Of a stretch of DNA of 64,000 nucleotides, positions 47,299 through 55,657 are shown in pieces. Made by a program: the position numbers and the translations under genes. The DNA lies in contig JAFEKX020000001.1 in assembly GCA_016893485.2 (NCBI GenBank), positions 8,883,501 through 8,947,500 on the forward strand, written 5' to 3'. The notes under the pieces are model-generated. The model was not told the origin of the DNA, ran no database searches, and saw only the letters and a list, made by a program, of their open reading frames with translations. The stretch comes from Streptomyces sp. P3 (GTDB lineage: Bacteria; Actinomycetota; Actinomycetes; Streptomycetales; Streptomycetaceae). Every line of letters starts with the position of its first letter. The first letter of the stretch is position 1.

Positions 47299-47843
47299 AT
47301 GACGACCCCCGACTTCCGGCCCACCCACGTCGTCCCCGAGCACGGGATGCCCGCCTGGGAGGCCCCGGACCCCCGCACGCCCCACCGTGCCGCTCGACGC
47401 GCTGCTCCCCGTGCAGCTGCTGGAGCGGCGCGGCGACTGGGCCCACGCCCTGTGCTCCAACGGCTGGTCCGCCTGGGTCGACGGCCGCCACCTCATCTCC
47501 GTCGCCCACGACCCGCCGGCCGCCCGCGGCCCCTCACCCGCACCGCCGACCCACGCCCCCTGCTCGCCCGCGCCGAACAGGCCCTCACCCGCTACCGCGG
47601 TGCCGTCGAGGACCTCGCGGGCGGCGCCCTGGACGGCGCGACGTTCCAGGCCCGCACCAGGGGCCTGCGGATCGGCGTGGTCGTCGACGGGAGTCCGTGT
47701 GGCTCTACGACGCCGACCACGAACGCTGGGTCCACGCCGACGGCACCCGCCTCAGCACCTACGCCTCCGACGACGGACCCCGCGCCGAACCGACCGACCC
47801 CGGTCACGCCCCCACGCAGGTCGTGAGCACCGATGGCCCATGA
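47299..47843 (+). CDS. Hypothetical protein between the FHA-ABC transporter and the kinase (frame broken)
   Basis: About 180 residues starting MTTPDFRPTHVVPEHGMPAW. It contains LLPVQLLERRGDWAHALCSN, GWSAWVDGRHLISV, an SH3-like strand pattern, then RAEQALTRYRGAVEDLAGGA and RTRGLRIGVVVDG. After breaks near 47530 and 47690 it ends SVWLYDADHERWVHADGTRL and TQVVSTDGP. Its stop overlaps the kinase gene by 11 bases. The position, coupled between transporter and kinase, suggests an accessory protein of the same system, perhaps a kinase substrate with threonines near its C-terminus. No family is recognised with certainty. Confidence 0.6.
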
Positions 47844-48754
47844 CGCGAGCCTCTTCTCCGGGCGGCCCTCCGAGCTGATCGGGCAGCAGATCGCCGGGTA
47901 CCGCATCGAGGACGAGATCGGCCGCGGCGGCATGGCCGTCGTCTACCGCGCCCACGACCTGCGCCTCGACCGCACCGTCGCCCTCAAGCTGCTCGCCCCG
48001 AACTCGCCCGCAACGACACCTTCCGCAAACGCTTCACCCACGAGTCCCGGGTCGCCGCCGCGATCGACCATCCGCACATCGTCCCCGTCTTCGAGGCGGG
48101 CGAGACGGACGGGGTCCTGTACATCGCGATGCGCTACGTCTCCGGCAGCGATCTGCGTCATCTCCTCGACCGGGAGGGGCCGTTGGACCTGCCGACGACC
48201 ACGCGGATCATCGGGCAGGTCGCCTCCGCGCTGGACGCGGCGCACGAACACGGGCTCGTCCACCGGGATGTGAAGCCCGGCAACATCCTTGTGGCGCGGG
48301 GTACCGACAGCGACCATCCCGAGCATGTCTATCTCACCGACTTCGGGCTGACGAAGAAGTCGCTGTCACTGACCGGGTTCACGACGGTCGGGCAGTTCGT
48401 CGGGACGCTGGACTATGTGGCTCCCGAGCAGATCTCGGGGCGGCCGGTCGACGGGCGGTGCGATGTGTGTACGGGCTGGCTTGTGTCGCCTACGAGACCC
48501 TGGCGGGGCTCCCGCCGTTTCGGCGTGATGACGACATGGCGCTGTTGTGGGCGCACCAGTACGACTTGCCTCCGGCGGTCAGTGAGGGGGCGGGGGTTTG
48601 CCTGGGCATGTCGACGGGGTTTTCGCGAAGGCGTTGGCGAAGAGTCCTGATGATCGGTACGTGTCTTGCCTTGCGTTTGTGTCGGCGTTGCGCGGGGGTG
48701 AGGTGGGGCATGCGGCGACCGAGGTGGATCTGCGGGTGGGTGGGGGCCGGATGA
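47833..48754 (+). CDS. Serine/threonine protein kinase, Pkn2 family (several frame breaks)
   Basis: About 305 residues. ATG 47833 starts MAHDASLFSGRPSELIGQQI. The glycine loop is IEDEIGRGGMAVVYRAHD (Gly30-Gly33) and the ATP-binding lysine is Lys52 in RTVALKLLAP. After a break near 48002: RKRFTHESRVAAAIDHPHIV, HGLVHRDVKPGNILVA, VYLTDFGLTKKSLSLTGFTT and GTLDYVAPEQISG. Further breaks near 48465 and 48590 precede YGLACVAYETLAGLPPFRRD and VFAKALAKSPDDRYVSCLAF. It has no visible transmembrane helix or PASTA domain, so is probably a soluble kinase. Phosphorylation of the upstream FHA-ABC transporter is the likely job. Confidence 0.83.
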
Positions 48755-48908
48755 GGGGCCTCCTGCGTTTCCTCGGTGGGCGGAGCCTGTGTTCAGGGTG
48801 CGTGCGTGAGTTTTTCGGGTGCGGGCCCGGTGGGGGCTGGTCGCGCAGTTCCCCGCGCCCCTGGGGGTGGTGCCTAGCGTGTTCAGGGGTGGGCGTCCCT
48901 AGGGGCTC
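48755..48908. repeat. Streptomyces-type intergenic GC-rich repeat
   Basis: The stretch 48829-48862 contains GGTGGGGGCTGG followed by TCGCGCAGTTCCCCGCGCC. From memory, CGCGCAGTTCCCCGCGCCCC is one of the most frequent intergenic sequences in Streptomyces genomes, often in inverted pairs between convergent genes. Here it separates the kinase from the convergent streptophobe-type gene. Only one copy is seen in this window. Confidence 0.5.
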
Positions 48909-50190
48909 TCATGTCCGGTGCCCCGGTTGTGCCGGGATTTCCACCGCGCCCCTTCGGTGGACCGGCTTTGCGAGCAGGGCGCCCAGGAAGCCCGTCACCA
49001 GCCCCACAGTGCCGCCAGGCCCACCGCCGACCACACCCTGGGCTTCAGGAACAGGTCTCCGGACAGGCCGCCGCCCACGTCGCCCATGCCCAGGAGGAGA
49101 GACCGTAGTGGGCGGAGACGCGGCCGAGCAGGCAGATCATGAGGACCGCGAGGGCGAGGGCGACCGCGAGGTGCACGGCGTGCTGCCAGGCGCGGACGTG
49201 GGACGGGGAACGCGCGGCCATCAGGAACGCGGTGGCCAGGAGGAGGACCGCGTCCAGGACGAGGAGCCACCACACCCGGCCGTCGTGGGCGGCGAGGGTG
49301 TGCAGGTTCAGGGTGGAGATGTCGGGGTGCGCAGGACCTCGTCGAGGAGGTGGGGACGGGGAGGCCGAAGGGGCCGTCGACGCGGCCGTTCCAGGTGGCG
49401 CCCAGGCCGAGGGTGAGGGCCAGCCAGACCAGGTTCGGCATGCCGAGCAGGATGAGGGCGAAGGTCTGGGTCACGTTGCCCCGGGTCGCCGCCGTGACGA
49501 GGGCCAGGACGACGCCGAGCGCCACGTAGGCCAGCAGAAGGGCCACCACCGCGTACGCGGCCGGGCGTACCGCCGTGTGGAAGCGGAGCAGGCGGGCGGG
49601 GAGGGGCGCGCCGGGGACACCAGAAGGGCGAGGATCAGGACCCCGGCGAGCCACAGGAGGCCGTAGAGCACGGTTTGCGGTAGGTCCGTCTCGAAGCCGA
49701 CCTCGGGGAGGTGCCGAGCAGGTCGCCGATGTCGCCCAGGGTGCCGCTGCCGAGGGAGATGGAGAACTTCTGGCGCGCGCCCAGCGCCAGTCCGATCAGG
49801 CCGAGCAGCCACAGGACGGCGATGCGGGCGGCCCAGCCGACGAGCTCCGTGGCCGAGGCGACCGCGCGATGCCGCAGGGGCCGTAGGAAGCCTGCCGCGG
49901 TCGCCAGGGCGCCGGAGAGGGTCACCGAGAGGGGATGGCGGTCAGGCCCGCTTTGGTGTCGGCCAGGGAGCCGGCGTTCCCGGAGAGTTTCAGGGTGCCG
50001 CCGACCGCTGCCACCACCGTCGCCGTGACGACTCTGGGGAACGCTCCGTCCGGGAGGTCCGCCGCGCCCGCCGCCCACAGGCCCAGCGCGGCGACCACGC
50101 CCATGGTGAGCAGCCCGGCCAGCACTGTGCCGAGCGCCTGGAGCCAGCCGTGGCGGGCCACTGCCTGGTCAGAGGGGGTTCGGGGGTCAC
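48909..50190 (-). CDS. Streptophobe-type multi-span membrane protein (many frame breaks)
   Basis: About 427 residues, with hydrophobic segments in at least four reading-frame pieces. Start GTG 50190 ((M)TPEPPLTRQ), then VARHGWLQALGTVLAGLLTM, GVVAALGLWAAGAADLPDGA, LSGALATAAGFLRPLRHRAV, ARIAVLWLLGLIGLALGARQ, VLYGLLWLAGVLILALLVSP, NVTQTFALILLGMPNLVWLA and HVRAWQHAVHLAVALALAVL. The end is VTGFLGALLAKPVHRRGAVE. This succession matches the actinomycete family named streptophobe: roughly ten membrane spans and no known function. Breaks near 50155, 49930, 49715, 49620, 49320 and 49060 join it. Confidence 0.72.
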
Positions 50191-50350
50191 ACGGTCACGC
50201 TAAGCAGCGGCCGGGAGTGCGCCCGCCGGGAGGGCCGTCCGCGTCGGCTTGCGGGCGGACCATGACCCGAGCACACAATGGAGTCGTTGTGGACAAATGG
50301 TCACTTATCGGTACGAGTGACCTTGCAGCCCGCGTCGGGAAGAAGAGCTC

Positions 50351-51565
50351 GTGAGCGTCGAACCTCCGTCTTCAGGCCGCCCCACCGGACCGCCCTCAGG
50401 CCCGCTGTCGGGACCCTCCCAGCCGCCTTCGGGCCCGCCCTCGCAGCCCTCGGGCGGCGGCACCGGGCGCCGGAGCCGCACCGGCCCTGGTGGAGGTCGG
50501 TGCCACGCGTCGCGATCCTCACCGCCGTCGTGGTGGCCGCCGTGGTGCTGGGCCTCGTCTTCACCCGGTCCGACGGCGGCTCGACCAACACCGCGAGCAA
50601 GGGCGAGGTGTTCCTCCAGGCCGCGGACAAGACCGGCCCCGACCCGTTCACGAAGTCCAGCGCGACCGAGAACTCCGCCCCGCCCGTCTCCGCGTCCCCC
50701 GCCGCCTCCGAACCGGCGAACGCGGTACGCGGTGTCGACGGCGGCGCCCCGGCCTCTACGGCGGCACCCAGAACGTCTCCGCCTGCGACGTCGAGCAGCA
50801 GATCAAGGCCCTCCAGGCGGCCCCGGCGAAGAACACGGCGTTCGCGTCCGTCGCCGGCGTCCAGCCCGCCGGAGTCCCCGCCTACCTGCGCTCGCTCACC
50901 CCCGTACAGCTGCGCATGGACACCCGTGTCACCAACCACGGCTACCGCGACGGCGCCGCCACCAGCTACCAGGCCGTCCTCCAGGCCGGCACCGCCGTCC
51001 TCGTCGACAACCACGGCGTGCCCCGCGTCCGCTGCGCCTGCGGCAACCCGCTGACGCCGCCCGTCGCCCAGCAGACCACCCCGAAGCGCACCGGCGACAC
51101 CTGGTCCTCGTACCGCCCGCAGAACGTCGTCGTGGTCACCCCCGCACCCCGGATCATCAACATCTTCGTGATCTACGACCCCACAACGGCCACTGGTTCG
51201 GCCGCCACCACGGCGACACGGGGAAGCACGACCACCGGACCCCGCCGCCGGTGAACCCGGCCAGCCCCTCCGTGAGCGTGTCCCCCTCGGCGTGCGCCTC
51301 CACGGCCCCCGGCACACCGGGAACGCCCGGCGCATCGCCGAGCCCCTGCCCGCCGTCGTCGAGCGCACCGTCCTCGCCGTCGTCCTCGTCGCCGGGATCG
51401 GACACCCCCTCCTCCAAGCCGCCGTCGACGGAGTCCTCGCCGGCCTCGTCAGCCTCCTCCGCCGCGTCCTCCCCCTCCGATTCGTCCGCGTCGGACGAGA
51501 CGACGACGTCCGCCTCCACGGTCAGCGCGCCGATTTCGTCCGAGTCGATTTCACCGTCACTCTGA
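50351..51565 (+). CDS. DUF6777 domain membrane-anchored protein (three frame breaks)
   Basis: About 405 residues. A GTG start gives a proline-rich head (SVEPPSSGRPTGPPSGPLSG). A single membrane helix follows (VAILTAVVVAAVVLGLVFTR), placing the rest outside. The DUF6777 region runs GTQNVSACDVEQQIKALQAA, GVPAYLRSLTPVQLRMDTRV, TNHGYRDGAATSYQAVLQAG and GTAVLVDNHGVPRVRCACGN. A long Ser/Pro-rich tail (PSVSVSPSACASTAPGTPG onward) ends at 51565. Breaks lie near 50445, 50755 and 51180. Unknown function; the family is confined to actinobacteria. The tail is low complexity and may span the cell wall. Confidence 0.75.
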   Translation: MSVEPPSSGRPTGPPSGPLSGPSQPPSGPPSQPSGGGTGRRSRTGPGGGRCHASRSSPPSWWPPWCWASSSPGPTAARPTPRARARCSSRPRTRPAPTRSRSPARPRTPPRPSPRPPPPPNRRTRYAVSTAAPRPLRRHPERLRLRRRAADQGPPGGPGEEHGVRVRRRRPARRSPRLPALAHPRTAAHGHPCHQPRLPRRRRHQLPGRPPGRHRRPRRQPRRAPRPLRLRQPADAARRPADHPEAHRRHLVLVPPAERRRGHPRTPDHQHLRDLRPHNGHWFGRHHGDTGKHDHRTPPPVNPASPSVSVSPSACASTAPGTPGTPGASPSPCPPSSSAPSSPSSSSPGSDTPSSKPPSTESSPASSASSAASSPSDSSASDETTTSASTVSAPISSESISPSL

Positions 51566-51647
51566 TCGGGGGACTGCCGGGCGTGGTGCTGGGTACGAGC
51601 ACTGGTACGACAGCGACCGGCAGAGCCGCCTTCCGAGAGAGACACGC

Positions 51648-52109
51648 ATGATCGACCACCGGGACGGGGTAGTGATACCGACTCGTTTCGACGTGCCCGT
51701 GGAACCGCTGCGGCGGGCGGCGCACTACACCGGCGAACCGGGCTGCATCTCAGCGGCCCGCCACTTCACGCACCAGTTCCTCGACCAGCTCAGAACCGAG
51801 TGGTGCGCCACGATCGACGACCAGTCCGACGGTGAACTGCTCCTGCTGGTCAGCGAGTTGGTCACCAACGCGGACCGGCACAGCAACGGCCCGTACATCC
51901 TGGAGCTGGAGGGCACGGACACGTCGGTGACGGTGTCCGTCTGCGACAGCAGCGTCGCCCTGCCCCGGCTCTTCGCCCGGGACCCCGAGCGCATCGGCCG
52001 GCACGGCCTGGAGATCGTCCACGCCGTGGCCACGCAGGTGACCGTCGAACGGATACCGGTCGGCAAGCGGGTGCGCGCCGTCGTGCACCTGGCGGGCGAG
52101 GACCGCTAG
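51648..52109 (+). CDS. RsbW-like ATP-binding anti-sigma regulatory kinase
   Basis: An intact 153-residue protein with a GHKL ATPase fold. It starts MIDHRDGVVIPTRFDVPVEP. The N box is in LLLLVSELVTNADRHSNGPY, with the conserved E...N pair that binds Mg-ATP. The later strand is VTVSVCDSSVALPRLFARD, and the G1/G2 region is RIGRHGLEIVHAVATQVTVE. Streptomyces has dozens of such stand-alone HATPase_c_2 proteins that can bind sigma factors or anti-anti-sigma partners. No partner gene is adjacent, so the target is unknown. Confidence 0.9.
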   Translation: MIDHRDGVVIPTRFDVPVEPLRRAAHYTGEPGCISAARHFTHQFLDQLRTEWCATIDDQSDGELLLLVSELVTNADRHSNGPYILELEGTDTSVTVSVCDSSVALPRLFARDPERIGRHGLEIVHAVATQVTVERIPVGKRVRAVVHLAGEDR

Positions 52110-52113
52110 GCGG

Positions 52114-52905
52114 TCACACCCGGGTGGCCGTGATCAGCTCGTGCAGATAGCGCTTGGTGACCCGGCCGCCGTACCGCGTCTCCAGCAGCTCCCGGAGACA
52201 GGCCAGCAGGCCCCGGCGCGCGGGCTCGTCCAGCGCGAGATGGTTCGAGTACGTGAGCACGACGTCGAGGTACTCGTCGGTCGTGTACGTGATCTCCTGC
52301 GCGCCCCGCCACACCGTGACGTCCTCGAAGTGGGCGGAACCCTCGAACTCCCGTGTGTCCGTTGCCGTTTCGTCCTCGGTTGGACTACGGAAGCCGGGCG
52401 GAGTGGCCGGGTCCCAGCGTTCGTAGCACTCCTGCGTCCGGTCGAAGAAGTCCTGCGTGCCGCCCGCCACATGATGCGTCGTGACGATCGCGAGCCGCCC
52501 GCCGGGACGCAGCGCGGACGCCGCCTTCGCGAGGAACAGGCCGGCATCGAACCAGTGATACGCGGTCGCGGTCACCATCAGGTCGAACGGCTCGTCCGGC
52601 ACCTCCCACAGCTCGAAGTCCGCGACCTGTACGTCCACCCGCGGGAACGCGTCCAGATTCCGCCGGGCCACCGCGGCGAGCGAGGGGCCCAGCTCCACGG
52701 CGGTCAGCCGGCACCCGAACTCGGCGAGCGGGACGGTGAGTTGGCCGGTGCCTGGAGCGATCTCCAGGACCCGGCTGCCCGGGCCGAGGCTCGCCGTGCG
52801 GGCCAGTTCCTCGACCAGCGGGCGCGGATACCGGGGCCGGGCCCGGTCGTAGCGCTCGGCCGCCCCGTCGAACGTGTCGCGCAGCACCGTTCCGACACCC
52901 TTCAC
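52114..52905 (-). CDS. Class I SAM-dependent methyltransferase
   Basis: An intact protein of about 264 residues. The start is uncertain: GTG 52905 ((M)KGVGTVLRDTFDGAAERYD) or GTG 52887. Longer versions run into the divergent popR promoter. Motif I is GSRVLEIAPGTGQLTVPLAE, the SAM-binding loop. FGCRLTAVELGPSLAAVARR carries the acidic ribose-binding residue and FELWEVPDEPFDLMVTATAY motif II. ASALRPGGRLAIVTTHHVAG is motif III. The DTFDGAAERYDRARPRYP opening is typical of Methyltransf_11/25 proteins of unknown substrate. Confidence 0.87.
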   Translation of the reverse strand: MKGVGTVLRDTFDGAAERYDRARPRYPRPLVEELARTASLGPGSRVLEIAPGTGQLTVPLAEFGCRLTAVELGPSLAAVARRNLDAFPRVDVQVADFELWEVPDEPFDLMVTATAYHWFDAGLFLAKAASALRPGGRLAIVTTHHVAGGTQDFFDRTQECYERWDPATPPGFRSPTEDETATDTREFEGSAHFEDVTVWRGAQEITYTTDEYLDVVLTYSNHLALDEPARRGLLACLRELLETRYGGRVTKRYLHELITATRV

Positions 52906-52974
52906 CTCGGCGATTCCACCCAGGGCAGAATGCTGACCCCTTCCCCTCACGTCCAGCGCTTTTAGTCTGAGAGG

Positions 52975-53366
52975 GTGACCAACCAAGCGCCGAACCAAGC
53001 CCGCGTGATCCCCCTGCGCCCGCACGAGCCGGCCCCCACCTGCCCGAGCCCGCGGTCCCCGCGCCCAAGGAGCCCCTGTGGCGCGACCTGGTGGGTGATG
53101 TGCTGCGGCAGGAGCGGCTCACCCAGGAGCGCACCCTGAAGGACGTCGCCGACGCCGCCCGGATCTCCATGCCGTATCTCTCGGAGGTGGAGCGGGGTCG
53201 CAAGGAGGCCTCCTCGGAGGTCCTCGCGGCCGCCGCCCACGCCCTCGGACTCGACCTCGGCGACCTGCTGTCGCTGGCCCGGGACGAACTGAGCCGACAC
53301 CGCAACAGGCGTCAGGGCAGGGTCACTTCGCCCTACAACGCACAGCTCAGCCTGGTCGCCGCCTGA
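52975..53366 (+). CDS. popR: PopR-like XRE regulator of the clpP3-clpP4 pair (one frame break)
   Basis: About 130 residues. GTG 52975 ((M)TNQAPNQARVIPLRPHEPAP) lies 6 bp after TAGTCT, which may be a -10 of a leaderless transcript. Near 53040 a missing C changes frame to LPEPAVPAPKEPLWRDLVGD, then the HTH: VLRQERLTQERTLKDVADAA and MPYLSEVERGRKEASSEVLA. The protein ends NAQLSLVAA. In S. lividans PopR activates clpP3-clpP4 and is itself degraded by ClpP1/P2 through two C-terminal alanines; both the Ala-Ala end and the clpP neighbours are present here. ClgR is the main alternative but controls clpP1-clpP2. Confidence 0.85.
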
Positions 53367-53379
53367 CGGCCCGGGTCGC

Positions 53380-53981
53380 TCAGGCCTGGCCGAGGCGTCG
53401 GCTGACCACCTCGTCGGCCAGGCCGTACGCCACGGCCTCCTGAGCGGTGAACACCTTGTCCCGGTCCATGTCGGCGCGCAGCGTGGGGATGTCGTGGTGG
53501 GTGTGCCGGGACAGCACCTCCTCCACCTGGGAGCGGATCCGCACCATCTCCTGTGCCTGGAGGGCGAGATCGGAGACCATGCCGCGCTGCCCGCCGGTCG
53601 CGGGCTGACCGAGCAGCACGCGCGCGTGCTCCAGGACGAACCGCCGTCCCGGGTCCCCGCCGGCCAGCAGCACCGCCGCCGTCGACGCGGCCTGACCGAC
53701 GCAGAACGTCGAGATCGGGGCCTGGACGTAGGTCATCGTGTCGTAGATCGCCATCAGTGAAGTGAACGATCCCCGGGCGAGTTGATGTAGATCGCGATCT
53801 CGCTCTCCGGCGACGACGACTCCAGATGGAGGAGTTGCGCGATGACGACGTTGGCGACGCCGTCGTCGATGTCGGTGCCGAGGAAGATGATCCGCTCGGA
53901 CAGCAGCCGGCTGAACACGTCGTACGAACGCTCGCCGTTCGGGGTGCGCTCGACGACGTTCGGAATCGTGTACGTCCCCAT
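53380..53981 (-). CDS. clpP4: ClpP-family protease subunit lacking the catalytic histidine (one frame break)
   Basis: About 200 residues. ATG 53981 starts MGTYTIPNVVERTPNGERSY. LLSERIIFLGTDIDDGVANV and SEIAIYINSPG are standard. A break near 53760 restores INSPGGSFTSLMAIYDTMTY. The nucleophile serine is in STFCVGQAASTAAVLLAGG, but where ClpP normally has MHQP there is HARVLLGQPATGGQRG: the catalytic histidine is replaced by glycine. The aspartate region DRDKVFTAQEAVAYGLADEV is normal. It may be a structural or regulatory subunit in a mixed ring with ClpP3. Its ATG lies 1 base after the clpP3 stop. Confidence 0.85.
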
Positions 53982-53982
53982 G

Positions 53983-54635
53983 TCAGAGCCCCATCCGTCG
54001 CTTCGAGGCGGCCGGGCGGACGTCGTCCAGGGAGGCGACGACCCGGTCCACCATGCCGTACTCCTTGGCCTGTTCGGCCGTGAACCAGCGGTCGCGGTCG
54101 CCGTCGCGGGAGATCGTCTCCTCGCTCTGGCCCGTGTGCTGCGCGGTCAGCCGCTCGATGGTCCGCTTGGTGAAGTCCAGGTTCTCCGCCTGGATCTCGA
54201 TGTCGGCGGTGGTGCCGCCGATGCCCGCCGACGGCTGGTGCATCATGACCCGCGCGTGGGGAGGGCGTAGCGCTTGCCCCGGGTGCCGACGCTGAGCAGG
54301 AACTGGCCCATGCTGGCCGCGAAACCCATGGCCAGCGTGGCGACGTCGTTCGGGATCAGCTGCATCGTGTCGTAGATCGCGAGGCCCGCCGTCACCGAGC
54401 CGCCGGGGCTGTTGATGTACAGGCTGATGTCCGTGCGCGGGTCCTCGGCGGACAGGAGCAGCAGCTGCGCGCAGACCCGGTTCGCGGAGACCTCGTCGAC
54501 CTGGGTGCCGAGGAACACGATGCGCTGGCCCAGCAGTTGGGCGGCGAGATGGTCGTCGAAGCGGGACGACGGGGTGTCGCCCTCCTCGGCTCGGGGCATG
54601 AGGGCCGGCGCGAAACCGGCCGTGAGGGGAGACAT
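53983..54635 (-). CDS. clpP3: ATP-dependent Clp protease proteolytic subunit, canonical triad (one frame break)
   Basis: About 217 residues. Start ATG 54635 (MSPLTAGFAPALMPRAEEGD) is preceded by AAGGAG with 5-base spacing; a GTG two codons upstream is less likely. LLGQRIVFLGTQVDEVSANR and TDISLYINSPGGSVTAGLAI follow. The serine is in VATLAMGFAASMGQFLLSVG. After a break near 54255 the histidine is in ARVMMHQPSAGIGGTTADIE and the aspartate in SRDGDRDRWFTAEQAKEYGM. The full Ser-His-Asp triad contrasts with the clpP4 partner. First gene of the pair; a palindrome at 54685 lies 50 bp upstream. Confidence 0.88.
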
Positions 54636-54684
54636 GGGCACTCCTTGTCGAGGATGTCGAAGGTGTGTCGTGATCTGTCTCCAC

Positions 54685-54696
54685 TGTCGGCCGACA
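54685..54696. promoter_or_regulatory. Palindrome upstream of clpP3, candidate PopR site
   Basis: TGTCGGCCGACA is a perfect 12-bp palindrome located 50 bp before the clpP3 ATG, in the region where an activator such as PopR would bind. The binding sequence of PopR is not known to me with certainty, so the link is positional. Confidence 0.45.
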
Positions 54697-54865
54697 ACGC
54701 CTCCGCCTGGGGGTTTCTAGGCCCTCAGCAGATTCGCCGTGAGCAGAGGGGGCGGCCGGAACCCCCTGCCGTCCGGTGAGTTCCCGGTCCACCGATGAGT
54801 TTCGGGGCGGCCCGGGGTCGATACAGATGACCGTGTTCGATGCCCCGCAGCCCATGGAGGACCGC

Positions 54866-55357
54866 ATGACCACCGACGCACGAACCGACGGATTCACCAC
54901 CTGTCTCTGGTTCGACGGCCAGGCCGAGGAAGCCGCCCACCACTACGTGTCGATCTTCAAGAACTCCAGCATCGGCCGCGTCAGCCGCTACGGCGAGGGT
55001 GCCCCGCAGCCGGCGGGCTCGGTGCTCACCGTCGAGTTCACGGCCTTCGGGCAGAAGTTCGTGGGGCTGAACGGCGGCCCCCAGTTCCAGTTCACCGAGG
55101 CGATCTCCTTCCAGATCCCGTGCGAGAACCAGGAAGAGATCGACTACTACTGGACCAAGCTCACCGACGGCGGCGAGCCCGGCCCGTGCGGCTGGCTCAA
55201 GGACAGGTTCGGGGTGTCCTGGCAGGTCGTCCCCAGCCGGCTCGTCGAGATGATGACCGACCCGGACCCCGCGAAGGTCGCCCGTGCGACGGAGTCCTTC
55301 ATGGCGATGGGCAAGTTCGACCTCGCCGCGCTGGAGAGGGCCTTCGCGGGGGAGTGA
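54866..55357 (+). CDS. PhnB-like VOC-superfamily protein
   Basis: An intact 163-residue protein. ATG 54866 (MTTDARTDGFTTCLWFDGQA) lies below GGAGGACCGC, so longer in-frame starts are rejected. The first half is EEAAHHYVSIFKNSSIGRVS and SVLTVEFTAFGQKFVGLNGG; the second QFTEAISFQIPCENQEEIDY and GPCGWLKDRFGVSWQVVPSR. This is the group annotated as 3-demethylubiquinone-9 3-methyltransferase-like because of PhnB homology, though a methyltransferase activity is not credible from the fold. The metal or ligand is unknown. Single-gene unit. Confidence 0.9.
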   Translation: MTTDARTDGFTTCLWFDGQAEEAAHHYVSIFKNSSIGRVSRYGEGAPQPAGSVLTVEFTAFGQKFVGLNGGPQFQFTEAISFQIPCENQEEIDYYWTKLTDGGEPGPCGWLKDRFGVSWQVVPSRLVEMMTDPDPAKVARATESFMAMGKFDLAALERAFAGE

Positions 55358-55657
55358 CGGCCGGACGGGCCGGGCGGCGGTGTCTCTCCGCCGTCCTGTT
55401 CTGTTCTTTATCTCGAACGTCATTCTTCATCTCGAACATCATCATCACCATGCCTGCGCTGCGTGACTTCAACAGGGCCTGCGGAAAAGGCAGTTGACCC
55501 AGGGGCCCGCATCGCGCGCGGCTTCCTCGCGTAACCAGTGCGTTTCGGACGTTAATTTCCGCGCCCAAAGGGTTGGCGGGAAACCATCCCCTCGTTATCG
55601 TTCACCAACTTCACTCAATCGTTCGGCTGAACGAATAGCGACAAGGACGGTCGGTAC
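55358..55657. promoter_or_regulatory. Intergenic region before the ABC-hydrolase operon
   Basis: No gene is supported. CGGCGG-N7-CCGCCG near 55374-55392 could terminate the PhnB-like gene. ATCTCGAAC occurs twice as a direct repeat (55410-55418 and 55429-55437), 19 bp apart. TCGTTC-GGCT-GAACGA at 55619-55634 is an exact inverted repeat 24 bp before the ATG at 55658, a good position for an operator of the TetR regulator that ends the operon. Confidence 0.5.
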
